Shown piece after piece: positions 25,220 to 34,380 of a DNA stretch of 45,527 bases. Location of the stretch: assembly GCA_965223305.1 (NCBI GenBank), contig CBDCWT010000069.1, positions 1-45,527 of the forward strand, given 5' to 3'. Numbering within the stretch: the stretch's first letter is position 1; every line of letters begins with the position of its first letter. The translations under genes and the position numbers were made by a program. The DNA comes from CBDCWT01 sp965223305 (GTDB lineage Bacteria > Planctomycetota > Planctomycetia > Pirellulales > Pirellulaceae). The notes beneath the pieces are model-generated. The model was not told where the DNA came from. It saw nothing but the letters and a program-made list of their open reading frames with translations, and made no database searches.

Positions 25220-25375
25220 AAGCTGCGGGATCACGGGTGCTGTGCACCGAGAACATTCTGCCCCGATCGGCTAGAAGTCGACGCACGGAGCACTCCCCAG
25301 AACACGAGTAGATCGCGATGACAGATCATCGCTCACTCCAACGCACACTTGTTTCGGCTCAGACCATTCAACGAG

Positions 25376-28300
25376 CTACCGCGTAGAGAACAGCTCGTCG
25401 ATCGCGGTTTCCAGATCCTGCCACAGTTCTTCTCCCGCACCCCCATCTAACCCTCGACTGTCGAGATCCGTCAATACACGGTCGATTGCAACATAGGGTT
25501 CCGGAGCATTCGTCGTCCCAAGAAGTGCTACGTCGTCAAACGCCGGAATGTCCTCCGGCCCGACTGCCAAGTCTTCGCGGTTCGGCCCCAGAGACAGACC
25601 CGTAATCACCACGCCGCCGGGAATCGGCGGGATCTGGTCCACAGGAATTAAGGCCGCCGCCTGCGCCGCCAACGAGGCATCCGCCGCATTCAAACGGTTG
25701 TTGCCGCTGATGTCACCCAGCAACCCCGGATCGGATAGCGGAGTGTTCGTAAAGCCGCCGTCCAGCAGCGCCGCCACCCGGGCAATCCCCGCTGCGTCCG
25801 CTGCATTCAGACGTCCGTTGGCCGTCACGTCCGCAAAGAATGTCAACACGTGCAGCGCCTGGTCCGCCAGCACCGGTGACTCGTTGTCGTTCCCGTCACT
25901 GATGACCACGTCGTGAACGTCCAGAATTTGCTGACTCCCGTAGTTCGCGCTGGCGTTGTCGGTTGGCACCGACGCAGTGAGGGTGATCGGAACCACTTCA
26001 CCTGCCGCCAAAGGATTCGAACTGAAGTAGACCAAGATCGCCAAACCCGGAGTCGAACTGTTGAGCACTACCGAAGCACCTGCCGGAGCATCCGGACCAG
26101 GTGCCGCCGCCGTGATGTTCAGCAAGTCCGGGTCGTACGCAATCCGCGCGTCGATGGCGCGAATGTTGGTGCCGTCGCTGAGCGACAGTGGAATCCCCGT
26201 GGTGACGTTGGCCGGCACGTTCACTTCTTGGCCGGGACCACGCACGATGTCTGGAATGCCCACCGTCACCGTTCCCGCAGCTGGTTCGTTCACGGTGAAC
26301 TGCGAGCTGTAATCGCCGCCCGGAGTACCGTCCCCGTCGCCATCCAGCAACGCGCCGGTGTTGTCCTTAAAACCATTCGCGGCGCTGCGCAGCGTGACCG
26401 TGTAGTTGTCCGCAGCCAGAGCATCTCCGGTCTTGATGAATTCCACCATCTGATCCGATACGATCACCGAACCGGCAACCGGACCGCTGGCCGTTCCCAC
26501 CAAGACCACGTCCGCCGGACCCAAGCCGCCCGTTTCCGAGTCGATCAGATTGAGATCCGACCCATCGATGGGGTTGCTAAACGTCACCTGGAAACCGCTC
26601 GCGGTGGGTGTTAACTCCGCCACGGCAAAACCCTGCGGCTCGTCGTCGTCGGTGATCGTCGTCGTCACCTGCTGGGTGTCCGTTTCCGTACCATTGGTCA
26701 CTCCCGAGATGTCGACAACCACCGTTTCGTTCGGCTCATCCAGATCATCGTCCAGCGCGCTGACCGTCACCGAGCCCGTCGTCGCACCCGCGGCAATCAT
26801 GATCTGCGTACCCGACGCGTTATAGTCGGCCCCCGACGTGGCCGTGCCCGTCAGCTCGAGGTCCACCGTCACGTCAACCGTTGTCGTCTCCGAAAGCGTC
26901 GCCGTGAAGGTCGCCTGACCCCCGTTCTCGGCGATCTCGGCGTTGTCGACCGATAACGCCACACCCGGCATCACCGGGTCATCGTCGTCGTTGATCGTCG
27001 TCGTCTGCTGCTGCTCGACCGCTTCGGTCCCGCCGGTCACGTTCGTGACGTCGACGATCACCGTCTCGTCGTCTTCGTCTTCCGTGTCTTGCACCGCCGT
27101 CACCGAGATGGAACCGGTCGTGGCGCCCGGCGGGATCACGATCTGGTTGCCCGATGCCGTATAGTCGCTGGCAGCCGCCGAACCGGAGAAGCCCAGATCC
27201 ACCGTCACCGCCACCGTGGTCACGATCGACAGCGTCGCCGTGAAGTTGGCGACCCCTTCGGCTTCGGGAATCGCTGCGTTGTCGACCGACAGCGTGACCT
27301 CCGGCAACGGCGCTGCCTCGTCGTTGTCCAGGATGGTGGTCGTGACCGTCCCGCCCGATCGGTCGGCGTTGGCGGCACTGGTCATCTCAACGATTACCGT
27401 TTCATCCGGCTCGTCGACCGTGTCGTCGACGGCTGTGATGGTGACCGAGCCGGAAGTCTGTCCCGCCGGGATCACGATCTGCGCGCCGGAAGTCGTGTAG
27501 TCATCCGTCGCGGTCGCCGTGCCCGAGAAGCCCAGATCGACGGTGACCTCTGCTGTGTGGGCAGCCGACAGAGTCGCGCTCACCGTCGCTGCGCCGGCCG
27601 CTTCAGGAATCGTCGCGTTGTCGATACTTAAAGAGACGCTGGGTTGAAGGTTTTGGTTGATCCAGACAACCGCACCCGTAAACCTCTGTCCCTGGACGGC
27701 ATCGAGGTCACCGTCTGAGTCGACGTCGAATAGTCCTACCCACCCGGATCGATGAAAGCCGCCAGGATTGAGGTTTTGACTCAGACTAAAGTTACCGGAG
27801 CCGTCGTTCGTCCAGATTTCCGAGTCGTTGTTCCAGCCTGTCGCATATACATCGAGATCGCCGTCACCGTCGAGATCGCCAAGTTGCGCGTCTTCGTTGC
27901 TGGTTCCCGGGTTGATGATGGGTCCACTTTGAACGAAGACACCGTTGCCGTCGTTCAAGTAAAGACGTGTGCCCGGATTGCTGGAGATTACCAAGTCGAG
28001 ATCGCCGTCGCCGTCTACGTCTCCCGTGTCGGCCTGGTTGCTGGCTTCGAATGTGCCCAGTTGCTGATCGCTTGAGAAAACTCCGTTTCCATCATTCAAC
28101 CAAACACGATTCGCTTGACCATTGTTAGCGGAAATGAGGTCGAGGTCTCCGTCACCATCGAAGTCACCAAGAGCCAGACCACGGCTCGCGGAGCTTCCTA
28201 GACTTTGACCCGAGTTGGCGAACGTACCCGAACCATTGTTGAGCCACACGATGTTTCCGGAGTAGGCGATGCCGGAGATTGCATCAATGTCTCCGTCGCC

Positions 28301-29029
28301 GTCCACATCACCCGCTTCGACGGCTAAGGCTCCACCCGCGGGAGTAAGGTCTTGGCCGGTGCCAGCGAAGATTCCATTTCCGTCATTGATATAAACGTCG
28401 TTTGCCTCCAAGATGTCGGCATCGCCGTCACCATCGACGTCGGCGATGACCCCGTTCGTGCCACCGAGCGTCTGACCGGTGTCGGTGAAGATTCCGTTGC
28501 CATCGTTTAGCCAGACACTTGCACCCGCTCGCACGAAGTCCAAATCTCCGTCCGAGTCGAGATCGGAATACCAGATTTCCCCATCTTGGTCGCCACCGAG
28601 TGTTTGGCCGCTGTTGGTGAATTGGCCGCTGCCGGCGCTGACCCCGGTGCGGAACTGCCAAACGTGCGGTTCGTTTGCGCTCGTACCCTGAATGCCGCTG
28701 GTTGCGGTAACGGATACACGGTCGCCGGGCCAGAAATTGGCGTTGGGATCGAGCGTCACGGTCTGCCCGTCGGTCGTCACTGTTGCGTCCGCAGCAGTGA
28801 GCCGCCCACCGGATTGGCTGGCGACAACAAACGTATCGGCGGTCGCCGTTGCGGGATTAATCGCTTCGTCGAAGGTTGCTGCCACGTTGGTCGAAACGGG
28901 AGCGTCAAACGAATTCGCCGCAGGGTCTTCGCTTGTGACGGCAGTCAGAAGCAACCGCCGCTCGAGTTGTTCCTGCATCAGCCGACGGAAGGAAGGTGCA
29001 CGGTGTTGACGACGACTTTGCCTTTTCAT
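25376..29029 (-). CDS. Giant exported FG-GAP / Calx-beta / cohesin / dockerin protein
   Basis: This protein has 1217 aa from ATG 29029 (GAGG about 10 nt upstream). The N-terminus carries LERRLLLTA (residues 22-30), the planctomycete sorting-like motif that replaces a classical signal peptide in such proteins. In order: Ig-like domain (about 34-128), seven FG-GAP/VCBS repeats with DGDGDLD calcium loops (132-460), three Calx-beta domains (about 462-810), another Ig-like segment (to about 915), a cohesin-type domain (920-1063; RAIDARIAYDPDLLNIT) and a dockerin type I pair (1064-1130; DVTANGRLNAAD and DISGNNRLNAAD). Both partners of the cellulosome-like pairing are thus on one chain. Likely surface adhesion or scaffold. 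The decayed gene at 1-948 is its paralogue. Confidence 0.9.
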   Translation of the reverse strand: MKRQSRRQHRAPSFRRLMQEQLERRLLLTAVTSEDPAANSFDAPVSTNVAATFDEAINPATATADTFVVASQSGGRLTAADATVTTDGQTVTLDPNANFWPGDRVSVTATSGIQGTSANEPHVWQFRTGVSAGSGQFTNSGQTLGGDQDGEIWYSDLDSDGDLDFVRAGASVWLNDGNGIFTDTGQTLGGTNGVIADVDGDGDADILEANDVYINDGNGIFAGTGQDLTPAGGALAVEAGDVDGDGDIDAISGIAYSGNIVWLNNGSGTFANSGQSLGSSASRGLALGDFDGDGDLDLISANNGQANRVWLNDGNGVFSSDQQLGTFEASNQADTGDVDGDGDLDLVISSNPGTRLYLNDGNGVFVQSGPIINPGTSNEDAQLGDLDGDGDLDVYATGWNNDSEIWTNDGSGNFSLSQNLNPGGFHRSGWVGLFDVDSDGDLDAVQGQRFTGAVVWINQNLQPSVSLSIDNATIPEAAGAATVSATLSAAHTAEVTVDLGFSGTATATDDYTTSGAQIVIPAGQTSGSVTITAVDDTVDEPDETVIVEMTSAANADRSGGTVTTTILDNDEAAPLPEVTLSVDNAAIPEAEGVANFTATLSIVTTVAVTVDLGFSGSAAASDYTASGNQIVIPPGATTGSISVTAVQDTEDEDDETVIVDVTNVTGGTEAVEQQQTTTINDDDDPVMPGVALSVDNAEIAENGGQATFTATLSETTTVDVTVDLELTGTATSGADYNASGTQIMIAAGATTGSVTVSALDDDLDEPNETVVVDISGVTNGTETDTQQVTTTITDDDEPQGFAVAELTPTASGFQVTFSNPIDGSDLNLIDSETGGLGPADVVLVGTASGPVAGSVIVSDQMVEFIKTGDALAADNYTVTLRSAANGFKDNTGALLDGDGDGTPGGDYSSQFTVNEPAAGTVTVGIPDIVRGPGQEVNVPANVTTGIPLSLSDGTNIRAIDARIAYDPDLLNITAAAPGPDAPAGASVVLNSSTPGLAILVYFSSNPLAAGEVVPITLTASVPTDNASANYGSQQILDVHDVVISDGNDNESPVLADQALHVLTFFADVTANGRLNAADAAGIARVAALLDGGFTNTPLSDPGLLGDISGNNRLNAADASLAAQAAALIPVDQIPPIPGGVVITGLSLGPNREDLAVGPEDIPAFDDVALLGTTNAPEPYVAIDRVLTDLDSRGLDGGAGEELWQDLETAIDELFSTR

Positions 29030-29140
29030 AGGAGCGGACCTCGACACGATTGCGATGAAAGAGCTACGAAAACTACGCCGAGTGGCGAATAAAGAATAAA
29101 CCAGATGGCAGTTGCAGTCAAAACCCCGAAAGGACGGGTG

Positions 29141-29183
29141 GGAACCACGAACGAACGGGAAAGGGACGGAGGGGAACCACGAA
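29141..29183. repeat. Direct repeat GGAACCACGAA, two copies
   Basis: Copies at 29141-29151 and 29173-29183 lie upstream of the giant gene. The phrase AACCACGAAACACACGAAA that continues the second copy is a common intergenic sequence in planctomycete genomes (from memory). Confidence 0.5.
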
Positions 29184-29191
29184 ACACACGA

Positions 29192-29230
29192 AAAAAAAGC
29201 CGCGCATGCCACACACATGCGCGGTTTTCG
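29192..29230. terminator. Bidirectional hairpin terminator-like structure
   Basis: CCGCGCATG (29200-29208) and CATGCGCGG (29216-29224) form a 9-bp GC-rich stem with a 7-nt loop, preceded by eight A and followed by TTTTC. It would terminate minus-strand transcription well and plus-strand transcription weakly. It sits between the start of the giant minus-strand gene and the element at 29249. Confidence 0.7.
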
Positions 29231-29248
29231 AACCTATCAGCCTCAGCA

Positions 29249-29392
29249 GCCTGTTGATTTTCTCAGCGGGCTGCTGCATCACAGGGATGTGATGCCAATC
29301 AGCGACGTAAGTCGTTGATTTGCGAGCGGCGAAGAACTCCGTTCTGAGCTTGGTGAGGTTGAAAAACGCCAGGACGGCGTTTTTCAACAGGC
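29249..29392. mobile_element. 144-bp inverted-repeat element, MITE-like or IS end
   Basis: GCCTGTTGATTTTC at the left is matched by TTTTTCAACAGGC at the right as inverted ends. Just inside the right end is a 13-bp perfect hairpin, GTTGAAAAACGCC-aggac-GGCGTTTTTCAAC (about 29358-29388). There is no coding capacity and no clear target duplication. It is either a small non-autonomous element or the remaining end of a larger one. Confidence 0.55.
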
Positions 29393-29420
29393 AGTCAGGC
29401 CGTGCCGCTGATCGCTCAAT

Positions 29421-29612
29421 CATCTGACCCTGAGTGGGCGACCGCCATCACTTGGTCCAAACTACCCTGTGTCGCATTCACAACCGGGATGGGAGGTCAC
29501 GTACACTGTTGCAGTTGGAGGATTGGTTCATTGAGCGTTTTGTGAACTCGTTTGACGAGCCGCCTCGTGAAATAACGTTGGACATCGATGTATTCGACGA
29601 TCCCACACACAG
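29421..29612 (+). pseudogene. IS1380-family transposase, internal fragment
   Basis: An open frame on the plus strand encodes TTLCRIHNRDGRSRTLLQLE then DWFIERFVNSFDEPPREITL-DIDVFDDPTH. This is the first catalytic Asp region of IS1380-family DDE transposases (DIDVFDDPTHG-Q pattern). A short upstream stretch in another frame (SDPEWATAIT) may be the preceding part, shifted by one base. Nothing after DDPTH remains: the homology stops where the Shine-Dalgarno sequence of the next gene begins. The element's C-terminal two-thirds are lost. Confidence 0.75.
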
Positions 29613-30337
29613 AAGAGATCGGGAGATTAGCAGATGAAAGAGATTCACCGCCTCGCGGCGTGGGTAGCGGCAGCACTGGCAGGTCCACCGGCTCTGTTCT
29701 CCCATCACTCCGCTGGTGGTGTCGCGGCAATCGCTCTCGTGGCAGTGTTCGGCGCGACCAGCGTCTTGCAGGGGGAGGTTCCACGCGTCTTTATCACGAG
29801 CGACATCGGCATCAACGACCCCGATGATGACCAATCGGTCTGCCACATGCTGCATTACGCCAACGAGTTTGAGCTCGTCGGTTTCGTGCCGGACTTGGTC
29901 GTTCTCCGCAACAACGAGAAAGCCAGACAACGTCTGAACGACGTGATCGACGCCTATGAGCAGGACTACAAAAACCAGAAGTATCGATTCAAGGAGTCTG
30001 GGCACCCGAGTCCCGAGGCAGTGAGGTCGGTCATCCTGTGGACTATGGAAGACGCCGTCCAGGGACTCATCGACGCCGCTTCAGCTGACGATGAGCGGCC
30101 ACTTTACATCCTTGTTTGGGGACGCATGCAAGTCGTTGGCCGGGCCCTGCGGGCAAATCCGGACATCGCAGACAGGATCCGGCTTCTCACGATCGCCACC
30201 CACTTAAAGGCGCGGCGGAGTTGGGGGAATGAGAAAGGAGACGGCGAAGAAAGAAACTGGAACTGGACCGCAGACAGAGACAACGTCTACAACGCGCATC
30301 CTAACATGTGGTGGGTCGAGAGCGACTGGACCTATAG

Positions 30338-30511
30338 CCCGAATTATTCATGAGCGATCTGCTGCGAGGTCGTAAGTCCATCCGTGGCTTCGTCATGCTT
30401 CACAATTCTCCCTCGACGTATTGCTTCAATACGCCTGCGGAAGAATTGCTCGCCTTCCTTGCCACGAACGTACTTACAACCTCTCGCGACGATCTTCATG
30501 AATAATCCGGG
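30338..30511 (-). mobile_element. 174-bp palindromic MITE, copy 2 (inverted)
   Basis: It is the same length as copy 1 at 1792-1965 and, read in reverse complement, identical except for one base (G/C near position 24). It is flanked by ATAG at 30334-30337 and 30512-30515. It is inserted in the DUF1593 gene after the codons for WTY; removal of the element and one ATAG restores WTYSGMFPAP in frame. Confidence 0.95.
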
Positions 30512-30859
30512 ATAGTGGGATGTTCCCCGCTCCGGTTGACGACAAAAACCTCTATGGCGACCCGGTACTCATGCGTGAAAAGATCAAGGAGCACGGCCGC
30601 CTGGGCCACCACCTCTGGCACATCGGAAATAAGCACGAGTGGTCCGGCTACTTCCGTTGCGGTGACACCCCCACCCTGAACTACTTGCTTGACCCGTACG
30701 ACGATGATGACCCGACGCAGCAGAGTTGGGCCGGCAGGTTCGTGCGGCCGTTCGCCGACCGCCCAAACTACTACATCGGCATCGATGGTGAGCATGAATG
30801 GGATTACGCCGACCCCACGGGGACTTGGTCGAACTCCGAAAAGGTATTCTTAGCCAGAA

Positions 30860-32572
30860 GGGTGTAACCGCGGTTCCGCTTGGCCGATCTGATTGGTTGC
30901 GAAATCTGGGTAAACAAAAAGCGGCCAACCTGCCATGATTCGGGTGTTTTATCCGTTTCATCAAGGCAAGGAGGCCGCTTCCCATGAAGGTCGCTGATTT
31001 AAATGCTTCGGGCAACCCCAACTCGGAGAATGTGACAGCAATCGAAGACGCGCTCGAGATGATCGACTCGGTTACTGAGCAGCTGAAGCAGGCCGTTCAG
31101 GACGCAGCTCAGAGCGGCAGTTCGTTCGATTCGGTGGAACGAAGCATTCGTGATACGGTGTTTCAATTGGGTCATCAGACAATCGAATTGTTCATACGCC
31201 TGCAAGGAGAAGGCGATTTGGGTCCTGAGATCGCTAGCAACGACGGTAAGCCCCTCTACCGGAGTGAGGAGGCTCATCAGACAACGGTTCGATCCATCTT
31301 CGGAACTCATCGGTTCGAGCAGTTTACCTACGCACCAGGTGCCAAGAAGGCGATCCAGCTGCGGCCGATTAGCGCTCGCATGTCGCTGCCACCGCGGCAG
31401 TGGTCCTATTTGCTGCAAGAGTTCTCGCAAATGTTGGCGGTTGACTCGTCGTACGAACAAGCGATGACCAATTTGGGGGCGATCCTCGGTGGTACGTTTT
31501 CGGTCGATACGGCCGAAAAAATCAATGCCGAACTTGGGCGGGTCGCAGGTGAGTTTTTCGACGACTTGCCGCAACCAGAACCTGGCAGCGAGGCAAAGTT
31601 GCTTGTAGCCACTGCGGACTGTAAGGGCGTACCCCTGGTGAAAAACGATTCGTCCAAGGTCGCTGCATTCGAGACGGCAAAGAAGAATCCTGGTAACCGA
31701 CGGATGGCCACAGTGGCCAGTGTCTACACGGTTGATCCTCACGTCCGCTCAGCTGAAGAGGTCGTCGCAGCGTTATTTCGCGACGAACCCGATGAAGAGA
31801 CAACGCAAGTCAAACGCCCTCGACCTCAGAACAAGAACACAACCGCTCACTTTCCCACGCTGGAAAGTGATGGCGTGGGCGGTGAACTTCCCATCAGCGG
31901 AATTCACGTAGCCATAGCCTGGATCATCGGTCAGGTGACTGCACGCCGACGCAGTGGACAAGTCTTGATCACGCTCATGGATGGCCAGGACAGCCTTTGG
32001 GAGACGATGAAGCTGCATCTGTCGTTCGGTGCGCGGACAGTTCCGATCTTGGATATCCTTCATGCCTTATCCTATGTCTGGGAAGCAGCCGGTCTGTTCA
32101 AAAAGGACGATGCTGGCCGCAAAGCGTTCACTCGCACACGTTTGTTGCGAATCTTGCGAGGTGAAGTACGGTCTGTCATTACGGGCCTGCGCCGCCTCGG
32201 AACCACGGCGGGGCTGACTGGGAGGGCCGCAAAAGACCTGGCTCGAATCTGCGGCTATCTGGAAAAAAACGCCGACCGAATGCGCTATGACGAGTACCTG
32301 CGTCGAGGTTATCCGATTGCGACCGGTGTCATTGAAGGCGCGTGCCGTCACTTGGTGAAAGATCGCATGGAACGCAGCGGGATGCGCTGGACGCTTGAAG
32401 GTGCTCGTAGCATGCTCAACCTGCGAGCTGCATTTCAAAGCGACCACTGGCGAACGTTTCTGGATCACCGGATGGCCGTCGAAGGGGCATCGACACACGC
32501 CAACCAAGACCTGCTTGACAACTATCCAGCGATGACGCTCGCATGTTGACCGTCGGATCGACGGTTACACCC
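30860..32572 (+). mobile_element. ISKra4-family insertion sequence, complete (1713 bp)
   Basis: It is bounded by the 9-bp direct repeat TAGCCAGAA (30851-30859 and 32573-32581). The ends are inverted: left GGGTGTAACCGCGGTTCCGC, right in reverse complement GGGTGTAACCGTCGATCCGA. The interior holds one transposase gene. It interrupts the DUF1593 gene inside the codons for FLART. Confidence 0.93.
30984..32549 (+). CDS. ISKra4-family transposase
   Basis: This 521-aa transposase has an N-terminal helical part with a coiled-coil-like stretch (EDALEMIDSVTEQLKQAVQD) and a central motif LLVATADCKGVPLV containing the first catalytic Asp. Then come LDILHALSYVWEAAGLFKKD and the closing GVIEGACRHLVKDRMERSGM-RW block with the catalytic Glu, typical of the ISKra4/ISAzba1 group. 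AAGGAGG (about 30967-30973) precedes ATG 30984. The frame is intact and the length normal, so the element may still move. Confidence 0.92.
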   Translation: MKVADLNASGNPNSENVTAIEDALEMIDSVTEQLKQAVQDAAQSGSSFDSVERSIRDTVFQLGHQTIELFIRLQGEGDLGPEIASNDGKPLYRSEEAHQTTVRSIFGTHRFEQFTYAPGAKKAIQLRPISARMSLPPRQWSYLLQEFSQMLAVDSSYEQAMTNLGAILGGTFSVDTAEKINAELGRVAGEFFDDLPQPEPGSEAKLLVATADCKGVPLVKNDSSKVAAFETAKKNPGNRRMATVASVYTVDPHVRSAEEVVAALFRDEPDEETTQVKRPRPQNKNTTAHFPTLESDGVGGELPISGIHVAIAWIIGQVTARRRSGQVLITLMDGQDSLWETMKLHLSFGARTVPILDILHALSYVWEAAGLFKKDDAGRKAFTRTRLLRILRGEVRSVITGLRRLGTTAGLTGRAAKDLARICGYLEKNADRMRYDEYLRRGYPIATGVIEGACRHLVKDRMERSGMRWTLEGARSMLNLRAAFQSDHWRTFLDHRMAVEGASTHANQDLLDNYPAMTLAC

Positions 32573-32695
32573 TAGCCAGAACTGCATCGCTCCGTGAGAA
32601 ACGCAAGGAGATGTACCAAGACTACCTCGACAGACTGGCTCACTTGTATGCGAAGGACTAACGCACCGGGCTGTATTTAAGGGAATCAGGCTCTC

Positions 32696-34246
32696 ATGAA
32701 ATGTGTGGATAAGACAGCGATCTCGTTGTGCTTTGTGCTACTCTTGGGCGCGGTTGGTCTCGCCGAGTCGGGCAAGCCGAACATCATCGTGCTCCTGGCC
32801 GACGATCTTGGTTACGGAGACGTTAACCTTGAGTTGGCGGGGGCAGACGACCGCTTCTCGAATCCGAACATCAAGACGCCGAGTCTGGCGAAGCTGGCGG
32901 CGGAGTCAGTGGTGTTCACCGATCATTACGCTGCAGCGCCCACCTGTTCCCCCTCGCGGGCAGGACTGCTAACCGGCAGGACGCCCCTTCGGTTGGACAT
33001 CCCGCTCTGGATTTCGGACGTCGGCGACAACGGCAAGACGTTCCTGAGAGGCTGGGAGCTCACGATCCCGGAACTGCTCAACAAGGTGGGATACACCTCT
33101 TTGATTGTCGGCAAGTGGCACCTCAACGGCGCCGATTGGGAATCCTCTGAGGCTTGGCGGGGCTGGACCGGGTCGTTCCCGCGTCAGCAGGGGTTCAGGC
33201 TGGGGCTCGTCAGCAAAGAGAATCCGCACCTCACCCGCGACCTACAGCAAAACACGCAGCACCGCCCCGGGGACTTCTTCAGCCTCCGCGGTCAACCACT
33301 CGGCGTGCTGCCGGGCTGGACGAGCCAAATTCTGACAGACTATGCGATCGATTATGTGCGCCAGTTGGTCGACAGACGTGCCCCGTTTTTCCTTTACCTG
33401 GCTTATGATGCCGTTCACGAAAAGGTGGACAACCCACCGAAGTGGAATCGCAAGTACGACTCCGGGAACAAGAACAAAGACCGCTATTACGCGAACGTCT
33501 CGCATCTTGACCATCAGATTGGACGGCTGCTCGGCGCGCTCGACGAGTTAGGCATCGCCGAAGACACTCTGGTCATCTTCTCGAGCGACAACGGTCCAGA
33601 AGTGTTGAACGCATACTGGGGAGCGCGGAGATCCTACGGAACGTCGTATCCTTTGAAAGGTCACAAAAGGCAACTCTTTGAAGGGGGTGTCCGCGTGCCG
33701 GGCATGGTGCGCTGGACCGGAAAGATCTCCCCGCGCGTGTCGAGAGAACCGAACAGCACACTCGATCTGCTCCCGACGCTTTGTGAACTGGCCGGCGCAG
33801 ACGTTCCTGACGACCGCACAGTGGACGGGGCGAGCCTTGTCCCGCACCTGCTCAACGACGAGCCGATTTCGCGCAGCCAACCGTTGTACTGGCAGCACGA
33901 ACTCGCCTCTCACTGGAAAGCTATCGGTGAGGGGTACCAACGGAAGCTCGACGGGACGAGACCGATTCGAGCAGCGTCTGTCCCGCAGGTCGCAATCCGC
34001 AGCGGCGATTACGTCTTGCGGGGGATGCGGAAACGATCGGAGAGCCCGATCGATTTTCCCGCTCGGTTTCAGCTGTTCGACGTCAGGAATGACCCCGAGG
34101 AGACGCGCGACCTGGTCGATTCTCGCCCGGAGTTGTTCGCAGAAATGAAGGCAGAGATGGAGAAGGTCTTCCTCTCGGTGCAGCAAGACCGAGAGGCGAC
34201 GCGCCGCTGGAAGGAAATCAACCGGCCTGAAGAGCAAAGCGACTGA
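32696..34246 (+). CDS. Exported arylsulfatase (S1 family)
   Basis: This 516-aa sulfatase has a signal peptide (residues 1-23). Metal ligands are in NIIVLLADDLGYGD (Asp36-Asp37); the formylglycine motif is CSPSR at Cys84 (APTCSPSRAGLLTGR); GKWHLNG and VIFSSDNGPEV complete the site. It differs from the sulfatase at 21143 (CSPTR) and must belong to another substrate group. It starts 34 bp after the end of the split DUF1593 gene and is followed by the BNR-4 gene, all on the same strand. Substrate class (sulfated polysaccharide) is inferred from this context. Confidence 0.93.
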   Translation: MKCVDKTAISLCFVLLLGAVGLAESGKPNIIVLLADDLGYGDVNLELAGADDRFSNPNIKTPSLAKLAAESVVFTDHYAAAPTCSPSRAGLLTGRTPLRLDIPLWISDVGDNGKTFLRGWELTIPELLNKVGYTSLIVGKWHLNGADWESSEAWRGWTGSFPRQQGFRLGLVSKENPHLTRDLQQNTQHRPGDFFSLRGQPLGVLPGWTSQILTDYAIDYVRQLVDRRAPFFLYLAYDAVHEKVDNPPKWNRKYDSGNKNKDRYYANVSHLDHQIGRLLGALDELGIAEDTLVIFSSDNGPEVLNAYWGARRSYGTSYPLKGHKRQLFEGGVRVPGMVRWTGKISPRVSREPNSTLDLLPTLCELAGADVPDDRTVDGASLVPHLLNDEPISRSQPLYWQHELASHWKAIGEGYQRKLDGTRPIRAASVPQVAIRSGDYVLRGMRKRSESPIDFPARFQLFDVRNDPEETRDLVDSRPELFAEMKAEMEKVFLSVQQDREATRRWKEINRPEEQSD

Positions 34247-34380
34247 GCCGGCTACGCGAGAGTTAAGGGAAGGGTACCACGGTCGGTTCGACCGGGTCGC
34301 GTGAATAGCCTGGCGTGCGTATCCTTATCGGTAAACGCGTCGAGCACTTTCTTTGTTTCAGGTTTCCCGGGTACCATTCG

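Larger units (their letters stand above)
29634..32661 (+). pseudogene. Sde182/DUF1593-type exported protein gene split by two insertions
   Basis: The coding sequence runs 29634-30337, 30516-30859 and 32582-32661. Piece 1 has an export signal (residues 1-47), then PRVFITSDIGINDPDDDQSV and WWVESDWTY; this is the nucleoside-hydrolase-like domain of the cellulose-binding Sde182 (DUF1593) family. Piece 2 continues SGMFPAPVDDKNLYGDPVLM ... GDTPTLNYLLDP ... EKVFLAR, piece 3 TASLREKRKEMYQDYLDRLA-HLYAKD. Removing the MITE with one ATAG copy and the ISKra4 element with one TAGCCAGAA copy gives one uninterrupted frame of about 375 codons. GGGAG precedes ATG 29634. It was probably the first gene of a polysaccharide cluster with the sulfatase and the BNR-4 gene. 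As it stands, the product is truncated after residue 239. Confidence 0.88.

Noticed and set aside
25102..25311. Plus-strand frame reading VHPTGFEPVTSGSAIAMG
   Set aside because: This is the well-known false translation of the reverse strand of a tRNA-like sequence; the sequence is the degenerate tRNA at 25105-25172.
26061..27631. Several plus-strand frames opposite the giant protein
   Set aside because: Shadows created by the repetitive Asp/Gly/Thr-rich coding sequence.
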